From positions 1 through 64,000 of the forward strand of contig NZ_JAENHM010000030.1 of assembly GCF_016595245.1 (NCBI RefSeq): 64,000 bases of DNA, read 5' to 3'. The translations under genes were made by a program, and so were the position numbers. Position 1 is the first letter of the stretch. Each line of letters starts with the position of its first letter. The DNA comes from Azospirillum endophyticum. Its GTDB lineage: Bacteria; Pseudomonadota; Alphaproteobacteria; Azospirillales; Azospirillaceae. Of this stretch, positions 54,865-64,000 are shown in pieces. The notes under the pieces were generated by a model. The model saw only the letters and a program-made list of their open reading frames with translations, made no database searches and had not been told where the DNA came from.

Positions 54865-57021
54865 TCACGCCGAGTCGGCGAGCCGGAAAAGCGTGCTGCC
54901 GCTGACCGGATCGGCCTCCACCAGCACGACCTTGACCGGGCTGCTGAGGCGGTAGGTCCGACCGCCACGCTGCCCGACCAGCGCGTGTGCAGCCTCGTCA
55001 TGGTCGTATTTGTCGTCGGGAAGGCTGCTGGCCGGGACGAGCCCGTCGGCGCCGCTTTCGTCCAGCCGCACGAACAGGCCGAAGCGGCTGACGCCGGAAA
55101 TGCGGCCGCTGAAGCGTTCCCCCACCCGGTCGGCGAGGAAAGCCGCGGTATAGCGATCCACCGCGTCGCGTTCGGCGGCGGCGGCGCGGCGTTCGGTTCC
55201 GGACAAATGCTCGCCGATCTCCGCCAGCCGGCCCAACGTCTCGTCGTCCAGACCACCGACGCCCAACCCCAGCGTGCGGATCAGCGCCCGGTGGACGATC
55301 AGGTCGGCATACCGCCGGATCGGCGACGTGAAATGGGCGTAGCGGCGCAGCGCCAGCCCGAAATGGCCGATGTTGTCCGGGCTGTAGGTGGCCTGGGCCT
55401 GGGCGCGCAGGATCACCTCGCTGACCAGCGGCGCGTGCGACGTCCCCTCCACCTTGCGCAGGATGCGGGTGAAATGGCCGGGCGTCAGATCGACGCTCTT
55501 GCCGAGCGGGTGCCCGATCTCCGCCAGGAAGCTGCGCAACGTCTCCATCTTGTCCATCGCGGGACGGTCGTGGATGCGGTAGAGGCCGGGCATGGTGCGC
55601 CCTTCCAGCACCTCCGCCGCCGCGACATTGGCCGCGATCATGAATTCCTCGATCAGGCGGTGGCTGTCGTGGCGCTCGCGCTTGGCGATCTCGGCGACCC
55701 GGCCGCGCTCGTCGATGTGGACGCGGCGTTCAGGCAGGTCCAGTTCCAGCGTGCCGCGCTTGGCGCGGGCGGCGGCGAGACGGGCGTAAGCGCCGAACAG
55801 TGGGGCGATCACCGTATCGGCCAGCGATGCCGCCGCCTCGTCCGGCCGGCCGTCGTGGCAATCCTGCACCTGCTCATAGGTCAGCCGCGCCGCCGACCGC
55901 ATGAGTCCGCGGATCAGACGATGCCGGATCAGCACACCGTTGCGGTCGATCCACAGGTGGAAGGCCAGACAGGCGCGATCCTCTCCCGGCTTGAGCGAGC
56001 ACAGCCCGTTCGACAGCGCCTCCGGCAACATCGGCACGACGCGGTCGGGGAAATACACTGAGTTGCCGCGCTCGTAGGCCGTACGGTCGAGCGCCGATCC
56101 GGGGCGCACGTAGTAGGACACGTCGGCGATGGCGACGATCAGGTGCCAGCCTTCCGGATTCTCCGGGGCGCTGTCCTGTTCCGCCCACACGGCGTCGTCA
56201 AAGTCGCGGGCATCGGCGCCGTCGATGGTCACCAGCGGGAGGTCGCGCAGATCCTCCCGCTGCATCAGCGCCGGGACTGCCGCCAGTTCCGCCTCGCGCA
56301 GGGCTGCATGCGGGAAGACGGTGGGGATGCCGTGGGCGTGGATGGCGATCAGGCTGAAGGCGCGCGGCTCGTCGGTGGAGCCCAGACGTTCCACCACCCG
56401 GGCCTGCGGCTGGCCGGCGCGTCCGGCCGGCAGGATGTCGGCGAAGACGAGGTCACCCGCCTCGGCGTCGCCGCGATTGGGCGGCAGCACCAGGAACTCG
56501 GTCTTGTGCCGGCGATCCGTCGGGTGGATGCGTCCGCCATCGGCGCTCGGCCGATAGACGCCGAGGATCCGGCCCTCGCGCTCGCCATCGATCCGGCGGA
56601 TGACACGGGCCTCGTAGAGGCGGTCGTTGATGCGGGCGAGCTTCGCCAATAGGGTATCGCCGACGGCCAGCGGCTTCTCCTCGCCGCGCGACCTCTTCTC
56701 CGGCAGCACGAAAATGCGCGGCGGGTTACCTTCCCTGTTCCAGGTCAGCGGGCGGGCCGACACTTCTCCATCGGCATCGACGCCGGTGACCAGCAGCACG
56801 GCGACGGCCGGCAGCGACTGTGGCGGGGCCATGCGCTTGTTGCGCCCGCGCTCCACCGTGCCCTCGGCCTCCAGGTCGCGCAGCACCTCCTTCAGCATCT
56901 CGCGGGCGGCCGATCCGGACAGCTTGAAGGCGCGGGCGATCTCACGCTTGCCGACGGGGGTGGTGCTGGACCGGATGAAGGCAAGGATGGTGTCCTTGTC
57001 AGGGAAATGGCTGTCGGTCAC
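54865..57021 (-). CDS. rnr: ribonuclease R
   Basis: 718 residues with a GTG start. An N-terminal winged helix (VGKREIARAFKLSGSAAREM) and a cold-shock domain precede the RNB domain with DARDFDDAVW, YYVRPGSALD and ALRRYAHFTSPIRRYADLIVHR. A C-terminal S1 domain (GRISGVSRFGLFVRLDE) follows. It degrades structured RNA 3' to 5'. The family's Lys-rich tail is absent, as is common in alphaproteobacteria. Confidence 0.96.
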   Translation of the reverse strand: MTDSHFPDKDTILAFIRSSTTPVGKREIARAFKLSGSAAREMLKEVLRDLEAEGTVERGRNKRMAPPQSLPAVAVLLVTGVDADGEVSARPLTWNREGNPPRIFVLPEKRSRGEEKPLAVGDTLLAKLARINDRLYEARVIRRIDGEREGRILGVYRPSADGGRIHPTDRRHKTEFLVLPPNRGDAEAGDLVFADILPAGRAGQPQARVVERLGSTDEPRAFSLIAIHAHGIPTVFPHAALREAELAAVPALMQREDLRDLPLVTIDGADARDFDDAVWAEQDSAPENPEGWHLIVAIADVSYYVRPGSALDRTAYERGNSVYFPDRVVPMLPEALSNGLCSLKPGEDRACLAFHLWIDRNGVLIRHRLIRGLMRSAARLTYEQVQDCHDGRPDEAAASLADTVIAPLFGAYARLAAARAKRGTLELDLPERRVHIDERGRVAEIAKRERHDSHRLIEEFMIAANVAAAEVLEGRTMPGLYRIHDRPAMDKMETLRSFLAEIGHPLGKSVDLTPGHFTRILRKVEGTSHAPLVSEVILRAQAQATYSPDNIGHFGLALRRYAHFTSPIRRYADLIVHRALIRTLGLGVGGLDDETLGRLAEIGEHLSGTERRAAAAERDAVDRYTAAFLADRVGERFSGRISGVSRFGLFVRLDESGADGLVPASSLPDDKYDHDEAAHALVGQRGGRTYRLSSPVKVVLVEADPVSGSTLFRLADSA

Positions 57022-57069
57022 TGGGCGGGGAGTCCGTCGGTTCTTGCCAGGGAGTTTGCTATATGGGGA

Positions 57070-57666
57070 TCAATCCGTGCCGGGGGCCGCGCCGGGAGCC
57101 GTCGACCATGGGCGGCCGGCCATCGCCCGCACCGCATCGCTGCGCTCCAGCGCCTCGCGGAAGCCGGCGAGGGGGAAGCGCACCTCCGTCTTCTCGCCGG
57201 CCGGCGACTGGCCGACGATGGAGACCTCCGGCGCCGGGGCGATCTTCTCCAGCATGCGGCGGTTGAGGTCGGGGTCGGTCACCGCGCAGGTGTTGGTCTC
57301 GAACCGGTAGGGCTTGCACGGGGAATCGGGCTTGAACACCGCCCGGTCGGCCCAGACCCGCACCAGCCGGTCCAAATCCAGCGATTCGGCGGAGACCCGG
57401 AAGCGCAGCCCCTCGCGCCAGCGCTCCGTCGAGCGGAGCCAGACCAGCCGGGCGGTGCGGTCGTTGACGCCGCGGGCGGACAACTCGCATTCGACCTGCC
57501 GGGTGCCGGACCAGAGCTGGCAGTAGAGCTTCCAGGATTTGAAGGTCTCGTCGAACTCCTGGAAGGGCCTGTCGTCCGCCACGGCGGGAGCGGCGGCGAC
57601 AGAGGTGGCGGCGGCCAGCATCGCCAGGGCGAGGGTCAGGCGCCGTCCGTCGCGGCGGCCGGGCAT
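57070..57666 (-). CDS. secreted protein, IalB-like
   Basis: 198 residues. A signal peptide (LTLALAMLAAATSVAAAPAVA) precedes a mature part that opens with FKSWKLYCQLWSGTRQVECE, the W-x-Cys-x-Cys pattern of invasion-associated locus B proteins. A second Cys pair follows (SPCKPYRFETNTCAV), consistent with disulfides. It starts eight bases after aroC behind GGAG, so it is probably co-transcribed. Function in a non-pathogen is unknown. Confidence 0.75.
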   Translation of the reverse strand: MPGRRDGRRLTLALAMLAAATSVAAAPAVADDRPFQEFDETFKSWKLYCQLWSGTRQVECELSARGVNDRTARLVWLRSTERWREGLRFRVSAESLDLDRLVRVWADRAVFKPDSPCKPYRFETNTCAVTDPDLNRRMLEKIAPAPEVSIVGQSPAGEKTEVRFPLAGFREALERSDAVRAMAGRPWSTAPGAAPGTD

Positions 57667-57673
57667 CGGGGGG

Positions 57674-58753
57674 TCACTCCCGTCGCTCGGCCCGTCGCCG
57701 CAGCAGGTGGTCGGCCAGCACGCAGGCCATCATCGCCTCGCCCACCGGCACGGCACGGATGCCGACGCAGGGATCGTGGCGGCCCTTGGTCAGGATGTCG
57801 GCGTCGTTGCCGGCGGTGTCCACCGTCTGACGCGGCGTCAGGATCGAGCTGGTCGGCTTCACCGCGAAGCGCAGGACGACGTCCTGCCCGGTGGAGATGC
57901 CGCCCAGGATGCCGCCGGCATTGTTGGTCAGGAACTGCGGCTGGCCATCGGCGCCCATGCGCATCTGGTCGGCATTGTCCTCGCCGGTCAGTTCGGCGGC
58001 ATCGAAGCCATTGCCGATCTCCACGGCCTTCACCGCGTTGATCGTCATCATCGCGCGGGCGAGATCGCTGTCCAGCTTGTCATAGAGCGGGTCGCCCAGC
58101 CCCACCGGCACGCCGGAGGCAACCAGCTCCACCACGGCGCCGACCGACGAGCCGCTCTTGCGGATCCCGTCGAGATACTCGGCCCACTGGGCGGCGGCGA
58201 CCGGGTCGGGGCAGAAGAAGGGGTTGTTGCCGATCTCGTCCCAGTCCCAGCGGCTGCGGTCGACCTTGTGCGGACCGATCTGCACCAGGGCGCCGCGCAC
58301 CTGAATGGCGGAGCCCAGCACCTTGCGCGCCACCGCGCCGGCGGCGACCCGGCAGGCGGTTTCCCGCGCCGAGGAGCGGCCGCCGCCGCGGTAATCGCGG
58401 ATGCCGTATTTCTGCCAATAGGTGTAATCGGCGTGGCCCGGCCGGAACTTCGCGGCGATGTCGCTGTAGTCCTTGGAGCGCTGGTCGGTGTTCTCGATCA
58501 GCAGCGAGATGGGGGTGCCGGTCGTCTTGCCCTCGAACACGCCGGACAGGATCTTCACCTGATCAGGTTCCTGGCGCTGGGTGGTGTAGCGCGACTGGCC
58601 GGGCCGGCGCTTGTCCATCCAGGGCTGGATGTCGGTTTCCGCGACGAGGTCGAGCAGCGACGGACAGCCGTCGACCACGACGCCGATGGCCGGGCCGTGG
58701 CTTTCGCCCCAGGTGGTGAAGCGGAAAAGCGTGCCGAAACTGTTGCCGGCCAT
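57674..58753 (-). CDS. aroC: chorismate synthase
   Basis: 359 residues from [20 protein letters not shown] behind GGGAGGA. The three family signatures are seen: [36 protein letters not shown] and [23 protein letters not shown]-dependent last step of the shikimate pathway. The cluster of downstream genes shows no aromatic-pathway partners. Confidence 0.98.
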   Translation of the reverse strand: MAGNSFGTLFRFTTWGESHGPAIGVVVDGCPSLLDLVAETDIQPWMDKRRPGQSRYTTQRQEPDQVKILSGVFEGKTTGTPISLLIENTDQRSKDYSDIAAKFRPGHADYTYWQKYGIRDYRGGGRSSARETACRVAAGAVARKVLGSAIQVRGALVQIGPHKVDRSRWDWDEIGNNPFFCPDPVAAAQWAEYLDGIRKSGSSVGAVVELVASGVPVGLGDPLYDKLDSDLARAMMTINAVKAVEIGNGFDAAELTGEDNADQMRMGADGQPQFLTNNAGGILGGISTGQDVVLRFAVKPTSSILTPRQTVDTAGNDADILTKGRHDPCVGIRAVPVGEAMMACVLADHLLRRRAERRE

Positions 58754-58887
58754 GGTGACATCCTCCCGAAACGAGCCCGCGCCTGCGACTTCACGACTGT
58801 GAAAACATGCGCGTTTCTTGCGGCCTTTCGGCGGCAAGGTCAAGGAAGCGATGCGCCGATTTTAAAGGGGAGTTTCGAAGGGGGGAA

Positions 58888-58962
<75 letters not shown>

Positions 58963-58998
58963 GCCAGATGCAGGCGCCCGATGACAAGATCGGAGGAA

Positions 58999-59073
<75 letters not shown>

Positions 59074-59268
59074 TCCGATAACCGATCATCGCCGGGGCGA
59101 TGCGTCCGGGTGAGGCGTCCAGGCTTGGCCGCCCCCCGAAGTGGCGCGGGTTATGCCACAGGCTTTTGGGGGATGCAAGCGCTTAACGTCTCCCCCAACG
59201 ATACTTTTTCCGTCGCGCTCCCGAAGCCCTTCCGAAACGCCTCTTCCGACGATGGCGCCCAAGGGGAC

Positions 59269-59593
59269 CGTCATCCCCGCGAAGGCGGGGATCCAGGCGT
59301 TTCCTTAACATAACCAATAGGTAAGATGGATTCCCGCCTTCGAGCCTGTGAAGAAATCGAACTTATATGAGAAAGCCCTGATCAGGCAGGCGTGCACATC
59401 TCCCACTCGTCATCCCCGCGGAGGCGGGGAACCAGGATTTTCAACACAAGTGCTTGTAAAGGCTGGATTCCTGCCTTCGCGGGAATGACGGCCGAGGGAC
59501 GCGCACGATGCGATCCAACGCGACCTAGTTCGAACTTGGGGCTTCTCTCAGCGAGTCACCGATTTCTTCACAGGCTCCTTCGCGGGAATGACG
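59269..59593. repeat. mosaic of palindromic extragenic repeats (59074-59627 has no gene)
   Basis: Units of the form CGTCATCCCCGCGAAGGCGG occur at 59269 and 59408. Inverse forms (GGATTCCTGCCTTCGCGGGA and relatives) occur at about 59328, 59465 and 59577. AGCCTGTGAAGAAATC at 59343-59358 recurs exactly inverted at 59561-59576, so the whole is a nested imperfect palindrome. It is of the type scattered through many proteobacterial genomes. The rest of the 554-base gap holds nothing I can identify. Confidence 0.8.
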
Positions 59594-59627
59594 TCCGAGG
59601 GGCGGGGAGGACCTGTCCTGGCGACCG

Positions 59628-61601
59628 TTACGCCTGGGTGACGACGGGTGGAAGCACCGCCTCGGCGCGGAAATCGGGCACGACGGTGCCGAGGATGGAA
59701 AGCACCCGTTCGCCGTCGCCGGCTCGCGCCGCCGCCTCCAGCTCGCCCACCGCGCGGTTGATCAGCGCATAGTCGATCAGCCGGGGGGAGGCGAGGAAGA
59801 CGCCGTCGGCCTCGGTGCGGCTCGGCGCCTCCGCCGCGGTCAGGATTTCCTCGAACAGCTTCTCGCCGGGGCGCAGGCCGGTATAGGCGATCTCGATGTC
59901 GACGCCCGGCCGGTAGCCGGCCAGCCGGATCATCTGGCGGGCGAGGTCGGCGATCTTCACCGGCTCCCCCATGTCGAGCACCAGGATCTTGCCGCGGTCC
60001 TCGGCGCGGGTGGCGCCGTGGGCGGAGGCCTGCAGAACCAGCTCGACCGCCTCGCGCACCGTCATGAAATAGCGGCGCATGTCCGGATGGGTGACGGTCA
60101 GCGGGCCACCCTTGGCCAGCTGCCGGGTGAACAGCGGCACCACCGAACCCGAGGAGCCCAGCACGTTGCCGAAGCGCACGGTCATGTAGCGGGTGGCATG
60201 ATCCGTCCCGTCGCGCGGCGGCAGCACGTCCAGCGCCTGGCAATAGGTCTCGGCGAAGCGCTTGGCCGCCCCCATCACGCTGGTCGGGCGGATCGCCTTG
60301 TCGGTGGAGATCAGCACCATGGCGAGGCAGCCGGCGGCGCGCGCCGCATCGGCCACGTTGCGGGTGCCGACGACGTTGGTCAGCGTGCCCTCGCACGGGT
60401 TGGCCTCCACCAGCGGCACATGCTTCAACGCCGCGGCGTGGAAGACCAGGGCGGGGCGCTCCTCCTGGAACAGGCGCATGATGCGGTCGCGGTCGCGCAC
60501 GTCGGCGATCACCGGACGCGGGTCGAGGTCGGGGAACCTCTCCCGCACCTCCATCTCGATGCTGTAGAGGTTGAACTCCCCGGCATCGAGCAGGATCAGC
60601 CGTTCCGGCCCCAAGGCGGCGATCTGGCGGACCAGCTCGCTGCCGATGGTGCCGCCGGCCCCGGTGACGATCACCCGCCGCCCGCCGACCAGCCCGGATA
60701 TCGCGCCGCGGTCCAGCACCGCCTGCGGCCGGCCCAGCAGATCCTCCAGCGCGATCGGCCGCACCTCGACGCCCTTGCCTTCGCCGAGCGCCGACTTGAA
60801 CTCGGTCAGGCTGGGCAGGCGCGACAGCACCAGCCCCAGCGCCTCCGCCCGGTCGAGCAGGCTGCGCAGGGTCGACCCCTTCAGCTCGGCATTGCCCTTG
60901 GTGACGATCAGCCGCTGCGGCCGTTCGCGCTTGCGCTCCAGCGTCTGGACCACCTGCTCCAGATCGTCGGGGCCGCCCAGCACCGGCACGCCGCGCACGG
61001 CATGGCCGACGCGCCGCCCCTTGTCGTCGAGGATGCCCACCACGCGATAGGCCGACTGGCCCGGCTGGTCGAGCGAGCGGATGAACAGCTCCGCCGCGTC
61101 GCCGACGCCCAGCAGCAGAACGGGGATGCGCGGCACGCCCTCCACCGCCTCGGCCCAGCTGAAGCGTCGGTCCTTCATGAAACGGTAGGCGAAGCGCGGC
61201 CCGCCGAGCAGGAGCATCTGGACCAGCCACAGGATCGGCGGCAGCGACCGCGGCAACAGCTCCGCCCGCGTCAGCAGGAACATCGCCAGCACGAAGCACA
61301 GGACCGCCACCGTGACGGCGCGCACCACCTGCATCAGGTCGGGGATGGAGGCGTAGCGCCAGATGCCGCGATAGAGTCCGAACAGCACGAAGACGACTGC
61401 CGAAACGCCCACCAGCACCGGTAGGGCGATCGTCAGCGCGTCGGAATACAAAGCGAAGGCGGAACCGCCCACCCGCAGGTACAGGGCGACGACCATGGCC
61501 ACCCCGGTCATCACCAGATCATGCAGGAACACCAGGAGTGCCCGTGCGGACGGGATACGCATGCCGCTAAACCTTGTCCATTCGCCGGTCTGCTTCCTCA
61601 T
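59628..61601 (-). CDS. membrane nucleoside-diphosphate-sugar 4,6-dehydratase (PglF/CapD/WbpM-like)
   Basis: About 657 residues from the ATG at 61601; starts at 61667 and 61562 are possible. Four N-terminal membrane helices, a CoA-binding-like Rossmann domain (VLLLGVGDAAELFIRSL) and the SDR dehydratase domain with VTGAGGTIGSELVRQ. The modified triad STDKA and FGNVLGSSGSV mark the PglF/WbpM class, with Met-Lys type catalysis. It makes UDP-4-keto-6-deoxy-GlcNAc for surface glycans. Downstream of the epimerase gene on the same strand. Confidence 0.9.
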   Translation of the reverse strand: MRKQTGEWTRFSGMRIPSARALLVFLHDLVMTGVAMVVALYLRVGGSAFALYSDALTIALPVLVGVSAVVFVLFGLYRGIWRYASIPDLMQVVRAVTVAVLCFVLAMFLLTRAELLPRSLPPILWLVQMLLLGGPRFAYRFMKDRRFSWAEAVEGVPRIPVLLLGVGDAAELFIRSLDQPGQSAYRVVGILDDKGRRVGHAVRGVPVLGGPDDLEQVVQTLERKRERPQRLIVTKGNAELKGSTLRSLLDRAEALGLVLSRLPSLTEFKSALGEGKGVEVRPIALEDLLGRPQAVLDRGAISGLVGGRRVIVTGAGGTIGSELVRQIAALGPERLILLDAGEFNLYSIEMEVRERFPDLDPRPVIADVRDRDRIMRLFQEERPALVFHAAALKHVPLVEANPCEGTLTNVVGTRNVADAARAAGCLAMVLISTDKAIRPTSVMGAAKRFAETYCQALDVLPPRDGTDHATRYMTVRFGNVLGSSGSVVPLFTRQLAKGGPLTVTHPDMRRYFMTVREAVELVLQASAHGATRAEDRGKILVLDMGEPVKIADLARQMIRLAGYRPGVDIEIAYTGLRPGEKLFEEILTAAEAPSRTEADGVFLASPRLIDYALINRAVGELEAAARAGDGERVLSILGTVVPDFRAEAVLPPVVTQA

Positions 61602-61642
61602 GGGGGCCTTGCGCGCCAGCCTTGGCGGGTCCGGCCTCCTGA

Positions 61643-62599
61643 TCAGCCGCGGGAAGCTTTGAACCATTCCGCGGTGGCACGCAACCCGGACGCAAGGTCA
61701 TGGGGCGGGCGCCAGCCGAGCTCGTCGCGGATGGGGGCGTCATCCACCGTCAGCGTGCCGGCCAGCCGGTCGAACACCGCCCGCGTGCCGGTCAGCGCCG
61801 CGCCCAAGGCCATCAGCCCGTGCGGCACCGGGATCAACCGTGCCGGCCGGCGCAGTGCCGCGGCGATGGCGCGCACCAGATCGGCGGTCGACACCGGGTC
61901 CCCGTCCTGGACCAGGAAGGTGCGGCCGGCGGCCTTGGGATGCTCCAGCACCGTCGCGACGGCGTCGGCGAGGTTGCCGACATAGATCAGGCTGCGCCGG
62001 TTGTGGATGCCACCCAAGGGCAGCGGCAGTCCGGTCGCCACCAGCTTCAGCAGCGCCCGCATGTTGCCCGCCGCGCCGGGGCCGTAGACCAGCGGCGGGC
62101 GGATCACCACCAGCTCCATGCCGGTGCGGGCGGAGATCGCCGCCAGCGCCCGCTCGGCCTCCAGCTTCGAGATGCCGTAGGGGCTGTGCGGATCGGACGG
62201 AGCCGCGGCATCCAGCGGAGCGGGGCGGCTTTCGTCAACCATCGCCTTGATGCTGCTGAGGAAGACGAAGCGTTTCACCCCGGCCGCCGCCGCCTGCTCC
62301 GCCAGCCGGACGGTACCGTGGGTGTTCACGCGGCGAAATTCCGCCAGCGGGTCGGCGGCGGTGTCGCGCATCACATGGACGCGGGCGGCCATGTGGATCA
62401 CGGCGTCCATGCCGGCCACGGCGGCGCTCCAGTCCGTATCGGGGCCGATGTCGCCGACGATCGCAGGCTCCCATGGGCCTTTCGAGGTGGTGCCCGGGGC
62501 GGTGCGCAGGGCTGCCCGCAGCCGATGTCCGCGGGCGGCCAGCAGAGGGGCGGTGTGGCGACCGACGAAGCCGGTCGCTCCGGTCAGGAGAACGTGCAT
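61643..62599 (-). CDS. NAD-dependent nucleotide-sugar epimerase/dehydratase
   Basis: 318 residues from MHVLLTGATGFVGRHTAPLL. Extended SDR with NAD loop GATGFVG, HMAARVHVM, FLSSIKAM and active-site YGISKLEAE. GlcNAc/QuiNAc 4-epimerase-like enzymes of O-antigen clusters (WbpV group) look like this and often pair with a PglF-type dehydratase, as here. The exact sugar is not deducible. 41 bases separate it from the dehydratase start used. Confidence 0.85.
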   Translation of the reverse strand: MHVLLTGATGFVGRHTAPLLAARGHRLRAALRTAPGTTSKGPWEPAIVGDIGPDTDWSAAVAGMDAVIHMAARVHVMRDTAADPLAEFRRVNTHGTVRLAEQAAAAGVKRFVFLSSIKAMVDESRPAPLDAAAPSDPHSPYGISKLEAERALAAISARTGMELVVIRPPLVYGPGAAGNMRALLKLVATGLPLPLGGIHNRRSLIYVGNLADAVATVLEHPKAAGRTFLVQDGDPVSTADLVRAIAAALRRPARLIPVPHGLMALGAALTGTRAVFDRLAGTLTVDDAPIRDELGWRPPHDLASGLRATAEWFKASRG

Positions 62600-62771
62600 G
62601 AGCAGGATCGTCCGGGCTGGGTTCGTATGACGGGGCGAGCGATGCCTTAGTATCCGGTTTGGCCAGGTGGTGCCACGGCGCAAAGTCCCACGCCCCTTTT
62701 CCAGCTTTCAGTCCAAGGTGGGAATGGCTATAAGCTGGACAGGGACGCGTGAATAAGGACGCTACCAAGAC

Positions 62772-63821
62772 ATGTCACACATCATAGACGGTGCAAATGA
62801 TCGGCACAGCCGGATCATCATCGTCAGCTTTAATTGCGCCGACTTCGTCAACCGCGTCATTGGCTGTCTGCTCGACCAGACCGATCCCGCCTTCGAGGTG
62901 GTGATCGTCGACAATGCCTCGAAGGACGTCGACGGCATCGCCTTGCCTGCCGACCCGCGTTTCCGCATGATCCGGCTGGACACGAATGTGGGGTTCGCCA
63001 AGGCCAACAACGTCGGTGCCGCCGGCGCCACCGTGCCCTGGATCGTGACGCTGAACCCGGATGCCTTCCCGCGCCGCGACTGGATGGAGCGGCTGCAGGC
63101 CGCCGCCCGCGCGCAGCCCGACGTGGCGATGTTCGGGTCGACCCAGCTCTTCTCGCACGATCCCCGCATGATCGACGGCGAGGGTGACCAGTATTCCATC
63201 TTCGGCTTCGCTTGGCGGGTCAATTATCGCCGCATGCTGAAGCCGCCCTACTACAGCGGGGCGGTCTTCTCGCCCTGCGCCGCCGCCGCCATGTACCGGC
63301 GCGATCGTTTCGAGGCGGTCGGCGGCTTCGACGAGGATTTCTTCTGCTATTGCGAGGATGTCGACCTCGGATTCCGCATCCGCCTCGCCGGCGGTCCGGC
63401 GGTCCAGGTCGGCGATGCGGTGGTGGAGCATGTCAGCAGCGGCGTCTCCAAGCAGTACGGCACCTTTGCCCAGTATCACGGCGTGCGGAACTTGGTCTGG
63501 ACCATGGTGAAGAACATGCCGCTGCCGCTGCTGCCGCTGGCCTTTCTCGGCCATTCGCTGCTGGTGGTCTATCTGGTGTTCCGCAGCCTGGGCAGCGGGC
63601 GCACCGGCGCCATCGGCCGCGGCATCCGCGATGCACTGCGCGGCCTGCCGCGCATGATCGCCAAGCGCCGGGTCATCCAGCGGGACCGCAAGGTGTCGCT
63701 GGGGCAGGTCGCCGGCATGATCGCCTGGAACCCGCTGCTGCTGAAGACCCGCGGCCGTCCGGGCTGCTCCCTGTCCAGCCGATCAGACCAGCCGCCAGCC
63801 GTGGGTGTTGAAAAAGCGTAG
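62772..63821 (+). CDS. family 2 glycosyltransferase (rhamnosyltransferase-like)
   Basis: 349 residues. GT-A fold with VVIVDNASKD, LDTNVGFAKANN, TLNPDAFP (DxD region) and GGFDEDFFCYCEDVDLGFRIR. A C-terminal hydrophobic helix (LPLAFLGHSLLVVYLVF) probably anchors it to the membrane. It builds a surface polysaccharide; acceptor unknown. It is divergent from the epimerase gene and its 3' end overlaps the next gene by 39 bases. Confidence 0.92.
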   Translation: MSHIIDGANDRHSRIIIVSFNCADFVNRVIGCLLDQTDPAFEVVIVDNASKDVDGIALPADPRFRMIRLDTNVGFAKANNVGAAGATVPWIVTLNPDAFPRRDWMERLQAAARAQPDVAMFGSTQLFSHDPRMIDGEGDQYSIFGFAWRVNYRRMLKPPYYSGAVFSPCAAAAMYRRDRFEAVGGFDEDFFCYCEDVDLGFRIRLAGGPAVQVGDAVVEHVSSGVSKQYGTFAQYHGVRNLVWTMVKNMPLPLLPLAFLGHSLLVVYLVFRSLGSGRTGAIGRGIRDALRGLPRMIAKRRVIQRDRKVSLGQVAGMIAWNPLLLKTRGRPGCSLSSRSDQPPAVGVEKA

Positions 63822-64000
63822 GGCCGAGCGGGCGAACATCCGGATATGTGCGCGGCCCTTGCGCGCCGCCTTGCCGCCGAAATGCACCATGCGGACGTCC
63901 GGCACATAGGCGATCTCACCCAGCGCCATTGCCCGGCGTGACAGGTCGAAATCCTCGAAATACAGGAAATAGCCGTCGTCGAAACCGCCCAGCCGGGCCA
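63783..64000 (-). CDS. second family 2 glycosyltransferase, C-terminal part only
   Basis: The frame enters from the right edge and ends at the TGA 63783-63785, giving 72 codons. LGGFDDGYFLYFEDFDLSRR is the ED-D-L catalytic-site segment of GT2 enzymes, and VPDVRMVHFGGKAARKG resembles the end of rhamnosyltransferase-type members. The N-terminus is outside the window. Convergent overlap with the preceding glycosyltransferase. Confidence 0.88.
   Translation of the reverse strand, partial: ARLGGFDDGYFLYFEDFDLSRRAMALGEIAYVPDVRMVHFGGKAARKGRAHIRMFARSALRFFNTHGWRLV

Overview
The window reads as a GC-rich alphaproteobacterial chromosome segment from a free-living diazotroph of the Azospirillum type (Rhodospirillales). 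The main support is an O2-sensitive NifA followed by a long nifB operon. Core alphaproteobacterial genes (prs, hldD-lgt-midA-pgeF, leuA, rnr, aroC, rpmG, tandem tRNA-Thr) surround it. The species cannot be fixed from the sequence alone.

Layout. (1) 1-4887, plus strand: a protein of 18-residue tandem repeats, cut by the left edge, then four tightly coupled genes for YcaO, TfuA, a ThiS-like sulfur carrier and a rhodanese-E1 fusion. This has the parts of a complete peptide-thioamidation system: the E1 activates the ThiS tail, rhodanese supplies sulfur, TfuA releases it, and YcaO installs it in a peptide. The repeat protein is the obvious candidate substrate, and this is the most promising unexplained system here. 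(2) 4901-8779, minus: two sensor kinases and a lone receiver. (3) 9048-14721, minus: a CrbS/CrbR-like operon (receiver, membrane sensor fused to a DnaQ-type exonuclease, small membrane protein, sodium/solute symporter-histidine kinase). (4) 14990-19181: SPOR protein, TatA, YciB, a DUF4337-like protein and an LpxR-like outer-membrane protein.

(5) 19276-30133, minus: the nif region. nifA is followed by a class III cyclase-FHA protein. Then comes a sigma-54 promoter with two perfect NifA sites, and an eleven-gene operon: nifB, fdxN, TPR protein, LRV Fe-S protein, two nifZ-type genes, nifS, nifT, a small protein, a DegT-family protein that has lost its PLP lysine, and a SIR2-like protein. Most of these serve FeMo-co precursor synthesis, Fe-S supply and P-cluster maturation. 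The last two have no established role.

(6) 30453-39813: a TetR-HlyD-ABC operon without its permease, small unknown proteins, a hybrid kinase, a TorD-like chaperone, an AhpD-like protein and a divergent XRE-S24/small-HTH regulator pair with palindromes. (7) 39879-58753: mostly housekeeping genes, plus lrgAB, a TadG-like protein, an EgtB-like protein and a PAS protein with a decayed exonuclease fold. (8) 58888-64000: two identical tRNA-Thr genes, a mosaic of palindromic repeats and the edge of a surface-polysaccharide cluster (PglF/CapD-like dehydratase, sugar epimerase, two GT2 glycosyltransferases, the last one cut by the window end).
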